Source: Anodontia alba (lineage: Eukaryota > Mollusca > Bivalvia > Lucinida > Lucinidae). Taken from it: a stretch of DNA of 64,000 bases. Position 1 is the first letter of the stretch. Each line of letters starts with the position of its first letter. Where the stretch lies: NCBI GenBank assembly GCA_964016985.1, contig OZ024825.1, positions 38,005,557-38,069,556 on the forward strand, written 5' to 3'. The notes below the pieces were generated by a model. The model saw only the letters and a list, made by a program, of their open reading frames with translations, did no database searches and was not told the DNA's origin. A program made the position numbers and the translations under genes. Shown here piece by piece: positions 49,518-61,619 of this stretch.

Positions 49518-49785
49518 TTATTATAATTATAATTATTATTATTATTTCTTCTATGGAAGGGGTGTCTGTCGCGCGGGTCAATAGTATAGAAGATGTCTAG
49601 GAATAGCCACAACGACAGGCCATAGACTACCAATGAGCCAATAACGCCAACAGAAAGAGCAAAAAAAAAAAAAAAAAAAAAAAAAGAAAAGAAAAAAAAA
49701 TGACATGCAGTACACAAGCCACAGACTAAAGACAAGCAAAGCAACCAGCTCCCTCTTCTCCAACAAGATGATCACAATGCTAGAC
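49518..49785 (-). repeat. Dispersed repeat with ATT microsatellite and poly-A
   Basis: Carries ATT/TTA microsatellite (49515-49545), a poly-A run (49660-49685) and CCAGCTCCCTCTTCTCCAAC, shared with 45417-45436. It continues beyond the nested MITE with GGATCCACTAAA. Confidence 0.65.
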
Positions 49786-50051
49786 CATCACGAAAACATA
49801 CCTATATAATTTTGACCCCCTTAAACCCCACTTTTATATAGTAAAACTGGGGTTTACAGGGGTATATATTATTTTTCTTATTTCTGCTCAAAAACATAGA
49901 TTGTGGGTACTCGTTAGAACGCGGTTCTAACGAGTACCCACAATCTATGTTTTGAGCAGAAATATGAAAAATATCAGAATTTTTATCTGAAAACTTTCAG
50001 TGTTTGGTGATGAAGTTTTCAATATATTTGAATAGGCGTGTTTTCGTAATG
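49786..50051 (-). mobile_element. Palindromic MITE (PalA), copy 17, nested in dispersed repeat
   Basis: CATCACGAAAACATACCTAT to GTTTTCGTAATG. The unoccupied relative at 45920 (GCTAGCCACGATCCAC) gives the empty site. Confidence 0.88.
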
Positions 50052-50490
50052 CAGGATCCACTAAAAAGTGGAAGAAGATATACCCATGAAATGCCACAAT
50101 CACGAAGCACATCCCTCCCGAGGAATCAAAGGTAGGAGAGATGGAAAACAAATAAGGACACCAAAAACGCCATATATATTAAACAGACGCACAAACAACG
50201 ATGAACTGCAACAGAGGAACCACTTTGAAACGGTCACTAGGAAAACTGCCGGGGCGCTTAAACCAGTTTTACTCGCGCGAAACCTCGTTCTTAATTCTGA
50301 TACGGTTCTAAATTACAAATATATGTTCCAAAGAGGCAACTATAGACAACAGAGACAACAATAAGACAACGACGAACAGGACAAAACATGAAAAAGCCCC
50401 GCATTGAACAGCCACAAGGCAACATAAAGAACAAACCAAATCTGCACCCTAGGTTCAAAGATTGTAAAGAAAAACAAACAAGCAAAATCT
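50052..50490 (-). repeat. Dispersed repeat, continuation
   Basis: Contains GCCACAATCACGAAGCAC, AAGCCCCGCATTGAACAGCC, ACAAGG; relatives at 45960-46030 (AAGCCCCGCAGCGAGCAGCC). Confidence 0.6.
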
Positions 50491-50553
50491 TTGTTCGGCT
50501 CGCATAAAGCTGATATAAACCTCCCCACCCCTACCCCGCCACCCTCCACACAC

Positions 50554-50558
<5 letters not shown>

Positions 50559-50607
<49 letters not shown>
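50559..50607. repeat. CA microsatellite
   Basis: About 23 CA units. Confidence 0.95.
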
Positions 50608-50608
<1 letters not shown>

Positions 50609-50827
50609 GCCCCCTCCCCCTCCAACCCCCAAAAACCCTCCAGCTAGTTTTTTCTACCGACAGCTCCTCTGCTGCAGTTCTTGTGTTTCTTCCTGCGTGG
50701 TTTTAATATGTGACGTTGTTACGTCATTGTTGGGAAGGCTGTGCTTCATGATTGGATCATTTCCTGGGTATCTTCACTTACATGTTCCATATTTGTCCTA
50801 CTCTCTTGACAAAGTCAGAATAGGGAT

Positions 50828-50936
50828 CAAACGTGGTTTTTCATGCATTAACATTCGCCAGGTCCCGTGGGAGGTGTTGAAAACCGAGGCCGAAGGGACC
50901 TGGCGAATGTAAATGCATTGAAAAACCATGTTCGAT
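50828..50936. repeat. Hairpin with ATTCGCCAGGTCCC arms
   Basis: GGTTTTTCATGCATTAACAT, TCGCCAGGTCCC and GGGACCTGGCGA, ATGCATTGAAAAACC are inverted around GTTGAAAACCGAGGCC. MITE core; outer ends not placed. Confidence 0.8.
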
Positions 50937-51517
50937 CGCTATTATTGCATAAAACCTGAAAACATTTGCTACATTTCGCGTTTTTTCTTGCACTATTTTG
51001 TTTCGCCTTTTCACCGATGTCGCACGAACGGACTATGCTCGTTCTAGGGCAGGGCAGTACACATCTCGTGACGGCAGCAATTCTGTGGCCCCGGTACGAG
51101 CATATTGAAAGTTGCGCAGCCGTGCATTAACAGCGCGTGAGTTGCTTTGTTAATACACGGCTTTTCGCCGGTTAAAGCACGGCTGTTAATAACGTGCGAC
51201 ACTGCTTTTTATACAATAATAGATAACAAATATTTGGGACTAAAATTATTATTATTATTGTTATTATTATTTTTATTATTATTATTACTTTTCCTTCTAT
51301 GAAACGAGTGCCAGTAGATACTAGTCCGAGTCAATGACGAACTAGCCTAACGGATTTCTAATTGACTGACAATGCCGCGATTTCCACATGCTATTGTGAC
51401 GCACAAATTAGGCATGTGCAATCCCGGTTTGTTTTATTTAAAAACAATAACATGGATGCTAAACGTGACCATTGATACAAAGGAATGTGTAGTATTAATT
51501 CGTTACCTGTTTTGGGA

Positions 51518-53197
51518 CGGAACCGCGTGTGAAAAGACGGAACCGAACAACAGGACCAAAGTTTAATCACCCAGGAAAAGCGTTTATCTTTTATGAAATT
51601 AAATGGTTTTTGAAGGCTTATTAGTTCTAAAGTTTTCTTCAAAATGTGTATCAAGATTTTCATATATTCCCTATTATTAAGTAAATAGGCCCGTGCCGGC
51701 CGAAGAAAAGACGGGACCGAAATTTTCGCGCAAATGAGCATGTACTAAATTTCTCTGCAAGTATCGACAAAGTAGTAAATGACAGGCAGTTTTTATAGTA
51801 TGTGCAAACCCAAATTATTCTAGGGAATTCTCAAACTGAAAGCATTTTGAAAGTTTGTGCATCAGTTTTCGAAATAATATGTCCGGGACCAGGCCGGGAC
51901 CAAAATAATTTGCCCGCACATGAATTTGGCATATATTCACATAATGTTTGGCCATTTGTTTGTGATAATTCAATCAAAATGGTTTACTGGTTACTTGATC
52001 ACATTTTATTGGAACTGGAAAACAGCAAAGTCTTTAAATTTCATCATGTGTTTTCGAAATAATATGCCCACCCAGCAGTGACCGGGACCAGCCGGCCTCG
52101 GTGGCTCCGTTGGATGCGCATCCGACTGAAGATCAGGAGGCTGCGGATTCGACCCCCGCCGGTCAGCAACAGTCTTTCGTGGAGATTGATCGTGAAATAC
52201 TTTCTACGGGCATTCTCTCCCTTCCGCCGATTCAAGAAGGGCAATTGTCAGTTTCTGGCGAAAGAATGTGCATAATACTGGTTAACCGCTTAGAGGACTA
52301 AGCATGTCCAGTAAAAGTGTAGTTAGGTAAACTGACCGCGCTCGATATGACCCCATAGGGATGACTGGGCAGTAAAACCTCAACACAAACAAACACGCCT
52401 GGACCAAAATTAAATTCATATAATGTTTGGTCAGTTGGTCTATTATTTAATCAAAATGGTTTACTGGTTACTTGGTCACATTTTAAGGGAACTGGGGAAA
52501 CTAAAAGTATCCAGTTATCTTCAATCAGATTAAAAAAATAGCCCTGGAGCAGCTCGGGATTTGGATGATTTTTACCTGTTACTGTATGGACGTTGGCGGC
52601 GTTTAACGTTAAACGACGTTCATGCCCCGTCGTGATGTAATTGTAGATATAATTCCAAAATTTTGCAATTCGCTAGAGTGTCATTTTAGTAAATATTATA
52701 TAATTTATCAGCCAGTCTCTATTACGTCGAAAAAAATGACAAACATCATCGGACGATGCCACAGTTTCTATACAGCATAAGTTTATTATTTTTGGTCCCG
52801 GCATGCCCACGGGCACTTTTTTTTTCGGATACTAGTGAGTGTATTTTCAAAAATGTACGATTTGTGAAATTTCTGGAATGATTTGTTAGCATATGCTATA
52901 TAAATTACATCACATTCATTATTTTGGCGATACTTCCAGAATTTCTGGACATGGTCATTCTCACGAAATTTGGTCCCGTCTTTTTTCCGGCCGACATTGG
53001 CTTATTCATTTGGGAACATTATCTTTATAACGAGAAATATTTGAAACTTTTGATAGGCATTTTGAAGAAAGTTCTATATTTAATATGCCTGCCAAAAAAA
53101 AAAAAAAAACGTTCAATTCCATGAAGGTTAAACGCTTTTCCTGGGTCATCAAAATTTGGTCCCATTGTTTGGTTCCGTCTTTTCCCCGCGGTCCCGT
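51518..53197. mobile_element. Large inverted-repeat element (~1.7 kb) with nested SINE
   Basis: GACGGAACCG, GACCAAAGTTTAATCACCCA, GGAAAAGCGTTTA and CGGCCGAAGAAAAGACGGGA at 51518-51720 are matched in inverted order by 52980-53197 (TCCCGTC, CGGCCGACATTGGC, AAACGCTTTTCCTGGGTCAT). The inner part has a direct repeat (AAAATGGTTTACTGGTTACT at about 51977 and 52457) on both sides of the SINE. No transposase frame. Confidence 0.75.
52091..52394 (+). mobile_element. tRNA-derived SINE, copy B
   Basis: Head GGCTCCGTTGGATGCGC (A box), GACTGAAGATCAGG in the anticodon-arm position, GATTCGACCCC (B box). Body CTCTCCCTTCCGCCGATTCA, GGTTAACCGCTTAGAGGACT. Tail CTCAACACAAACAAAC. The anticodon-arm text resembles tRNA-Phe, but the acceptor ends do not pair well, so it is not a tRNA gene. 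Confidence 0.87.
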
Positions 53198-53475
53198 CAA
53201 ATACAACTACCCCGGCTTTTGTAAGGAAAATACAGGTGAACTAACCGATGTATACTGGTCTTTTGCACCATCATCCCATATATCTTCAGGCCGACTGCAA
53301 AGACTGAACAGCCATTGCGGATGCGCAGGCTATTCTGTGTCTTCCCTGAGCGCACATGCAGTTTTGTAGGAAATGTGCCTACAGCTCATATCATAAACAA
53401 ATAATTGGGAGTATAGCGCAAATCACAAATAAATTAATAAAAAGAAAAAGAAAAGCAACAGTAATAAACAAGAGG

Positions 53476-53800
53476 GCCATGATTGCATCACGAAAACATG
53501 CCTATATAATTTTGACCCCCTTAAACCCCACTTTTATATAGAAAAACTGGGGTTTACAGGGGTATACATTTTTCTTATTTCTGCTCAAAATATAGATTGT
53601 GGGTACTCGTTAGAACCGCCTCGTCGAGGCGGTTCTAACGAGTACCCACAATCTATGTTTTGAGCAAAAATATGAAATTATCAGAATATCAGAAAATATC
53701 AGAATTTTTTATCTGAAAGTTTTCATTTTTTGGGTGTTAAAATTTTGAGCATATTTGAATAGGCATGTTTTCGTAATGACCCAGTATCCCTGACTTGAGT
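53476..53800. mobile_element. Start of Helitron-like module, split by MITE
   Basis: AGAGGGCCATGATTG before the MITE and CCTGACTTGAGTATCATGGC after it match the uninterrupted GGGCCATGATGG..CACCTGAGTATCAT at 54966-55015. Confidence 0.6.
53486..53778 (-). mobile_element. Palindromic MITE (PalA), copy 18, nested
   Basis: CATCACGAAAACATGCCTAT to GTTTTCGTAATG, with a small duplication TATCAGAATATCAGAA in the right half. Confidence 0.87.
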
Positions 53801-55440
53801 ATCATGGCATTGAAAGAGAACCTGGCCTAGAAATCATCGACGATTACATAAACAATTAAGACACTGTAGTGCGTCTAATAAGTCTCTGACTTTAAATGGG
53901 GAAATTTAACACGTACTGTCATGAATGCACAAAGTAAGCTAACCTAACGTGGAAAAACTTAAGGAAGTTACTGGACCATGAACATAGGTCAAGGTCAAAT
54001 TGGAATGACAACATCGATGAGGTCATGCTATGATGTAAGCATGTGGCAAATATCTTTATTGTAGCACCAATAGTTGATGAGAATCTGACCTAAATACAAA
54101 ACAAAAATTAAGTTACTGGACTGTGACATGCAGTTCAAGGCCAAATAAGGATGACTGCAGTCAAAACGCCATGCTAAGGTCTAAGCATGTGCCAAGTATC
54201 ACTGCTGTAGGACCAATGCTTTTTGAGAAAACGATTTAAACGAAAAACTTAACAGAGTCACTGGAACATGAAATGTAGGTTAAGGTCAAATATGGATGAC
54301 TGCATTCAAGAGCTCATGCTAATACGTAAATATGTGCAATACATCATTGCTGTAGAACCAAGTTATTTAGAAATTAACCTAAACACAGAAACTAAGTCAC
54401 TGGACTGAAAAATATAAGTAAAGAACAAATATGGACGACTGTATACATGAGGTCATGTTAGGATGTATGCATGTGCCAAGTATCACTGTTGTAGGACCAA
54501 TCTTACTGAGAAACTGACCTAAACACAAAAACATAACAAAGACATTGCACCTTGAAATATAGGTCAAGGTCAAATATGGGTAACTTAATATAAGAGGTCA
54601 TGCTAGGATGTATGCATGTGCAAAGTATCACTGCTGTAGGACCAGTGCTTACTGACAAACTTACCTTAACACAAAAACTTAACAAATTCAACTGACCCTG
54701 AATTACAGGTCAAAGCCAAATATGGACTTCTGCATTCAAGAGGTCATGCTAAGATTTAAGCATGTGCCAAGTATCAATGCTGTAGGATCAATATTTATTG
54801 AGAAACTGACCTAAACACAAAAACAAATTCAATGGACCTTGAAATATAGTTCAAGTCAAATATAGATGACTGCATTCAAGAGACCATGCTAATGATTTAT
54901 ACATGTGCCAAGTATCACTGCTGTAGGAAAAATGATTACTGAGAAACCTACCTAAACGAAAACAAAAGGGCCATGATGGCACTGTTACAAACGCTCACCT
55001 GAGTATCATATCACTTAGAGAATCTAAACCTAGAAATGATCAAGGCAAACATTCTGACCAAGATTCATGATGGTTATATTAACAAGTAAGACAATGTAAT
55101 ATGCTTAATGGACCGTAAAATATAGTTCAAGATCAAATATGAATGACTGCATACTAGAGGCCATGTTAAGATGTATGCATGTGCTAAGTAAGAATGGTTT
55201 AGAACCAAGAGTTACTGAGAAACTGACCAAATGCAAAAGCTTAACAAAGTCAGTGGACCATGAAATATAGGTGAAGGTCAAATATGGATGACTGTATTCA
55301 AGTGGTTGTGCTCAGATGTATGCAAGTGCAAGTATCACTGCTGAGGGACCAATAGTTACTGAGAAACCCACTTAAAAGGAAAAAAGAAAGTCACTGGACT
55401 GTGAAATATAGGTTATAAGTGACCCAAATCCAAACTTGAC
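53800..55440 (+). repeat. ~140 bp tandem array
   Basis: GTGCCAAGTATCACTGCTGT, AGGACCAAT, GAGAAACTGACCTAAACACA, TATAGGTCAAGGTCAAATAT, GGATGACTGCATTCAAGAGG recur about every 140 bases. A second module head GGGCCATGATGG occurs at 54966. Confidence 0.88.
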
Positions 55441-55559
55441 CTAGAAATCATCAGGACAAACATTTTGAACAAGAACTTGCACTTTGTACTTTCAAAATTC
55501 TGTTTTTCAGTATTTAAATTATGCTTTAAATTGCTTACTTTTTATATTTAAAATAGGTC

Positions 55560-56720
55560 TAAGTCGATCAATGGTCATCATTGAATAAATCTGGTAGGGC
55601 CAGAGTTCCCAATGCTGCATACCAAGGTTCAAGGTCTTCAGCCTTTCAAATCCTCAGAAGAAAATTTTCAAAGGGTTTTTACCATATATGGGCATGGAAA
55701 TATCTTAATCATTTGACTGAAATCCCATGAACAATTTTTCATTCCTGCATCCCACAGGGGCTCCACATGTAATTTGGTTTGTTTCAGCCCAGAGTTTTAG
55801 AGGAGTAGATAAAAATACTGAATCTGAGGCAAACAGGACAAAGGTCAGTAAATGACCTTGACCTTTGGTAGTTATAAAAGTTCATTTAGGTGAATGGATA
55901 TATCAACTTTGAATGTCATAGGTTATAATAGCTTCATATAAATCTACAGTTTTGTTGTTGTTTTCCCATACAAATCCTAAGTGACCAAATTTGACCTTAC
56001 TGTAAAATAGATCAAGGTCAACCAAGGGTCACCATTTGAGTAGTCTTGGTAGAGCCTGAATACCCAATGATGCATACTGAGTTTGAAGGTCATTGGCCAT
56101 TTGATTCCTGAGAAGATTTTCAAAGGTTTTGATCATCTGACCCAGATCTAATGAACAATCTTTCATTCCCTCAGCCAGCAGAGGTTCCACATGTAATTTG
56201 ATTTCAATCAGTCCAGCAGGGTTAGAGGAAAAGAAGATAGAAATACTGAATCTGAGGCATCCAGGGTAAAAGGTCAATAAATGACCTTGATCTTTGGTAT
56301 TTATAAAAAATCATTTAGGTAATGCATATATCAACTTTGAGTGTCATAGGCTACAATAGTTTCAGAAAAAAATCCAGTTTGCTTTTTTCCCTTACAAAGC
56401 CCAAGTGATTGAATTTGACCTTGCTGTAAAATAGGTCAAGGTCAAACAAGGTCAACCAAGGGTCATCATTTGAACAAACTTGGTAGAGCCCAAGTTCTCA
56501 TTGCTATCAAGTTTCAAGGTCATTGGCCATTTGGTTCCTGAGAAAAAGATTTTCAAAGGTTTTTACCATATATGGGTATAAGACCATGGTGGTGGCCATC
56601 TTGATTATGTGACCCAGACATTATGCATAAACTTTTGTTCACCCACCCCATGGAGGTTCCATATGTAATTTGGTTTCAATTGGCCCAGCAGTTTCAGAGG
56701 TGCTGTTGATGCCACTGTGG
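55560..56720 (+). repeat. ~430-460 bp tandem repeat, 2.5 units
   Basis: GGTCATTGGCCATTTG, TTCCTGAGAA, GATTTTCAAAGG and GGTTCCACATGTAATTTG recur at about 55635, 56090 and 56518, with AAATGACCTTGA(C/T)CTTTGGTA between. Confidence 0.85.
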
Positions 56721-56809
56721 ATGACGATGTTGATGCAGACACAGTCACCGACAACTGACGACGGACCACTGCCTATACTATAAGCTCCACCTGAGCCTTT
56801 GGTGAGCTA

Positions 56810-58066
56810 AACATGTGACCTCTAGGGTGTTAACAAGGTTTTCCTTTGATTTGACCTGGTGACCTAGTCTTTGACCCCAAGTGACCCAGTTTCAAATTTG
56901 ACATAGAAGTTATCAAGACAAACATTTTGAGCAATATTGATGATGATTACTTCTAAAATGTAACCTCTAGCATGTTAAGATTTTCCTTTGATTTAATCTG
57001 GTGACCTAGATTTTTAACCCAAGTGACCCAGTCTCAAACTTGACCTAGATTTCACTGGGCCATCATTCTGAGCAAGCTTCATGAAGATTGGGTTAAAACT
57101 GACCTCTAGAGTATTAACAAACTACATTTTAATTGTTTACAACTGATGACGCATGACGTACGATGGATAGAGGGTGATCACAAGAGCTCACCCTGAGCAT
57201 TTGCTCAGGTAAGCTAAAGACTTAACAAAGTCATTGATTCATATGTCAAAAATGACCGAGTTTCAAACTTAACCTAGAAATTATCAGAACAATCATTTTG
57301 AGCAAGATTTATAGTGTTAACATGGTTTTCCTTTGATTTGGCCTGGTAAACTTGTTTTTGACACCAAGTGATCCAGTTTTGAACTTGACTAGAAATCATC
57401 AGACAAACATTATGAGCAAGATTCATGATGATTATTTAAAATTGTGACCTCTGGAGGGTTAACACCATTTTCATTTGATTTGGGCTGGTGACCCAGTTTT
57501 TGACATGTCCCGGTTTCAAATTTGACTAAGAAATCATCAAGACAAACATTTTGAGCAAGATTCATGATGAATCTTCAAAAATATTACGTCTAAAGTATTA
57601 ACAAATTTTACCTTTGATTTTGTCTGGCCCTGAGGTTATAAAACTGTTTTCATGCTCAACCCAGCTGAGCATGAAATATTCTCTGCTAATAAATATAAAA
57701 ATGCCAACAATAGTTGGCATTTTCCTACTTATTAGCAGAGAAATTTTCATGCTCAGCTATGTTTAGCAAGAAAGAATTTGCAGTTATAAGCAGTTTTGAG
57801 ATTGATTAACAAAACACATTTCATGCTTAACTGAGTTGAGCATGAAAAAAGTTTTATATCCTTGTGACCAGGTGACCTAGTTTTTAACCCCAAGTGACCC
57901 AGTTTTGAACTTGACCTAGATTTCACAAAAGCAAACATTCTGAGCAAGTTTCAGAATGATTGGGTCAAAACTGTGACCTCTAGTGTTATCAAACTAATGG
58001 TTGATGACAGACAGATGGTGATTACAATAGCTCACACTGAGCAATTGCTCAGGTGGGCTAAAAAAT
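56810..58066 (+). repeat. ~130 bp tandem array with Helitron-like ends
   Basis: GTGACCCAGTTTCAAACTTG and ATCAAGACAAACATTTTGAG, CAAGATTCATGATGAT recur at about 56892, 57025, 57255, 57370, 57509 and 57897. CTGAGCATTTGCTCAG..CTAA at 57197-57216 and CTGAGCAATTGCTCAG..CTAA at 58038-58061 look like Helitron 3' termini. Confidence 0.75.
57628..57866. mobile_element. CCCCGAGG MITE, copy 2, nested in array
   Basis: CCCTGAGGTTATAAAACTGT to TTTTATATCCTTGTG. Subterminal CATGCTCAACCCAGCTGAGC, central AATGCCAACAATAGTTGGCA. Confidence 0.82.
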
Positions 58067-58392
58067 AATCAGCTAGACAGTCTTCATATTTTCATTTAAG
58101 GAGATTGGCTACACTCTCTGGTAGGGAACTTTGTCAAATTTATAAGGAACTAGATGCATGTTCAAGGGAATTGCTTAAAGAAATATTTATCTCCCAATGG
58201 GGGCTACTCTCATGTCCTCTGGAAGCATTTTTCTTTAGGAGTAGCCCCTATTTCTGAAAATATTTTCATATTTCTGACTGCAAAAATTGTCTGATGCAGG
58301 TCAAGAGTGCTAACAACTAGACCACTCAGTCAGCTAGCAATGTCCAGGGAGAGTACAGATACATTGTTTCTTCTCTGTCTGTTGTTTAAGGC

Positions 58393-58577
58393 TTAGCACT
58401 CTGGGTAAAACTTTCAGCAGACCACATTTTGAAATATTTTTCCCAGAAAACAGGCTTTGACATTTCATGAAAAGTGTCTCCTATGGAGACACTTTTCATG
58501 AAATGTCAAAGCCTGTTTTCTGGGAAAAATAAGAAAAATATCAATTTATTGTCTGCTGAATATGCCCAGAGTGGTAA
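58393..58577. mobile_element. CACTCTGGGC hairpin MITE, best copy
   Basis: TTAGCACTCTGGGTAAAACT and the complement GCCCAGAGTGGTAA; hairpin arms CAGGCTTTGACATTTCATGA around AAAGTGTCTCCTATGGAGAC. Confidence 0.83.
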
Positions 58578-58599
58578 AGGTTAGGGTAAACAAGCTAGA

Positions 58600-59222
58600 A
58601 TTATGTGGAAAGCAATGTAACTGCTGTTAGTCTATGTTGGGACTCTTTCAGTCTTTCAGGCTTACTTGAAATTTAATTTTGGGTAATGTTGGTTGGTACT
58701 TGATGCTCTATCTTTGGTCGGGCCCACTGGAGTCTAACTGTTGGTTTTCTTTTGCTCCAGCATTTCAGTTGTTTCATGCTGTCGAGTTCTCATCGTTGTT
58801 TCATCTTAGTTGATTTTTTGTGTTCCCAGAGATGTAGCACTGATGAGTTAGGAAGCCTTCATGCGGATTGAACAAATTATGTGTCTAAACCGCGGCAGAA
58901 GTAAGGGCGAGGATTGTGGCCACATAAAATCGATTTAAGCCCCCCAGTGAAATACTTTTCACTGACCGTTCTAAGGCGGTTCTTCTGTCATGGTTTATTT
59001 TTGTTATAGTTCGTCTTTGAATGTGTGTGTAGCTCACATCTTTTCGTTTTGGACAGCCTTTTGGCCACTTTGTGGGAAAGTAACTGTCCGTTTGGCTTTC
59101 TGCTAGTGATGTTTCCATTAGGGTCTAGTTATTTTGTGTTTGTGTTTCTTTCCCTTTGATGTCTCTGATGGGAGTAATGGGATAATTGTATTGATTCCTG
59201 ATCATTGCCTTCCCTTCTATAA
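58600..59222 (+). repeat. Non-coding stretch with dispersed repeat
   Basis: 58920-59110 has TAAGCCCCCCAGTG and ACTGACCGTTCTAAGGCGGT as at 35410-35450. The rest is unrecognised. Confidence 0.5.
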
Positions 59223-59570
59223 TACCGTATTCGACCTAATTACCGCACTGTGCCCTTAGCTTTTTCAAAGTTATTGGGAAAAAAACGTGTAGTGAAATAT
59301 ACCTAATAAAGATACACGTTGAAGAAAGATCAGCAGAGAACTGCTTATTTAATGATGCTTATGCGATATGCTTTTGACTTTCTTTATAAAATCATGTTGT
59401 GGGTACTCATTTGAATTGCCTCGACAAGTCGAGGCAATTCAAATGAGTACCCACAACATATGATTTTATAAAGAAGTGGTTAAAAGTAGACGGGCTGTAA
59501 TCTAAAGTCTCGGCAATTGCTTGACTGTGCGCTTATAGGAGTATGTGCGGCTATTAGGTCAAATACGGTA
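59223..59570. mobile_element. MITE with TACCGTATT termini
   Basis: TACCGTATTCGACCTAATTA and the complement TATTAGGTCAAATACGGTA, TA at both edges. The centre is a perfect hairpin with GTGGGTACTCATTTGAATTG arms (about 59395-59473). Subterminal AAGTTATTGGGAAA is not mirrored. Confidence 0.87.
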
Positions 59571-59704
59571 GTCTAGTTATGGAGCTAACTAAACTTTGTA
59601 ATAAAGGAAAAGATTTAAAGAAGGTCAAAATCATGAGACACACTGTCTATGTGCAGAGTACCATCCAGGCCTTTGCTCTCCATTCAAACATTCTATAGTA
59701 TCTA

Positions 59705-59792
59705 ATGGTTCTGTAAGCAGCCAGTGAAGGCCCTGATCAGACTGCGCATCTGCGCAGTCTGATCTCAGCCTTCACTGTCTGCATATGACCCA
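59705..59792. repeat. Hairpin with GCCCTGATCAGACTGCGCA arms
   Basis: GTGAAGGCCCTGATCAGACT, GCGCA/TGCGC and AGTCTGATCTCAGCCTTCAC. Fragments also at 28280, 31140 and 48900. Confidence 0.7.
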
Positions 59793-59975
59793 AAGTCATA
59801 TTTTAGCTTGGTGGCTTATATATTCTTGCATTCCAGTATTCATGATGCTGGACAAAAGAGCCTCACAACTATCTCAAAATATCTGTGGAATCTTCAATAT
59901 ATTGTTGAAACTAGATGACTGCAGCCAGCATGTCAAACCGATTGGTGCTGGCCTAAAACTCATAGTTTCTTTCAA

Positions 59976-60283
59976 GTTTGTTTGTATTGAGGTTTTACGG
60001 CCCAGTCAACCCAATGGGGTCATGTCGAGCATGGTCAGTTTACCTAACCACACCTTTACTGGGCAGGTTTAGTCCTCTAAGCGGTTAACCAGTATTGTGC
60101 ACATTCTTTCGCCAGAAACTGACAACTGCCCTTCTTGAATCAGCGGAAGGGAGAGAATGACTGTAGAAAATATTTCATGATCAATATCCGGGAAAGAACG
60201 TTGCCGACCTCGGCGGGGGTTGAACCCGCGACCTCCTGGTCTCCAGTCGGACGGCCCATCCAACTGAGCCACTGAGGCCTGAC
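59976..60283 (-). mobile_element. tRNA-derived SINE, copy C
   Basis: Minus-strand head GTGGCTCAGTTGGATGGGCC (A box), GGTTCAACCCC (B box); same body and tail as copies A and B. Confidence 0.87.
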
Positions 60284-60642
60284 ATGTTTAGGTACTGTAG
60301 AAGCCAAAAAAGAATTCCATATATATGTGGTAGCCTGATTCCAAAAGCCTGACCAGCTATGGATTTTTGCAAAAGAAGGTCATCGTGAGCTAGTTTTGTG
60401 ATAGGTCACCACAGGTTGTGTAGTTGGACCCTGTAAATCAGGCCAGGTGTTGATTTTCACAAAAGTTGGTAAAGATCACCTGGGGTTGTTTTTCACAAAT
60501 GTTGGTCAAGATCACCTAGGTTGGAAAAGATCACCTCACGCTGATTTTCACAAAAGTTGAAGATCACCTGGGGTTGATTTCCTAAAAAGTAGGTCAAAAT
60601 CACCTGGGATGGTGGGATGCATCTACTGATGAAGTTTTACCA

Positions 60643-60859
60643 GGGCCCAGTTGTTTAAAGTGTCGTTAGCTTAACAAGCTCGTTAAGGGTCATTTCGTTA
60701 ACTGTTTTAGCGGATTCAATACATAAATATTCTGTTATTTTTGTGCTGAAAAAAGCTACTCACATTTTTTCAGCAAAAAATTTCAGCATATTTGCGTATC
60801 ACTTGATGTAAATTTTAACGAATCGTTAACGATGTCGTTAGCTTTGAACAACTGGGCCC
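60643..60859. mobile_element. GGGCCCAGTTGTTC MITE, copy 7
   Basis: GGGCCCAGTTGTTTAAAG to GCTTTGAACAACTGGGCCC; one arm of the central hairpin is shortened. Confidence 0.85.
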
Positions 60860-61619
60860 AGGGTGGCATCTGTGGAACCAAAGGTATGTGTCTAACCCTA
60901 GAAAACCTAACCAGGTGTAAATTTTCATAAAAAGTAGGTCACAGTGACCTTGTTTGTTGGAAGTCACCAGCAACAGTGAGATGCATGCACCGATGATATT
61001 TGAGGGAGGTGGGGGGGTGGGGGTTGGTACCAAAAACTAGACCATCAATTTTTGTAAAAATATGTCACGCTGAACTAGTTTTGTAGAAGGGTAGAAGGTT
61101 ACCTGGGGTGGTTGGATGCTTGCACTGATGAAGTCTGATACTGTTGATACACATGCTAGCAAAGATACAAGGATTGATTTCCAAATTGTGGATGGACAGA
61201 CAGACTTGCAGATGGATGCACTAGCACTGAATGAGCAACTATGTCTCACTCACCACAAGTGGGCTCAACAATAACAAAAAAAAATGAATTTTAGTAATAT
61301 ATACTATCCAGAGGAAAAACAATATAAGCAAACATACTTTTCAGGTATCTTTTATTTGCTTGATATTTTGTTATAAACATATAAAGCATAAAAGACAACC
61401 AAATATTACAAGAAAAGAACATAATCCCCTCACATGATGTGGCTAGGAAAAGATCAACCTCATACTATTCAGTTACAATAATTCTCGTCCATTCAGGGTC
61501 TTCACTGTTCACCTACAGAATATCTGATGTGTCCAGAATACGTGAAAACCCTGATCAAACTGGATGGATGCACAAACTTGTCTAGGTCTTTGCTGCTACC
61601 ATCATTTGAATTGTCTTGA

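Noticed and set aside
50340..50706. Cys/Val- and His/Thr-rich frames
   Set aside because: They read through the CA microsatellite.
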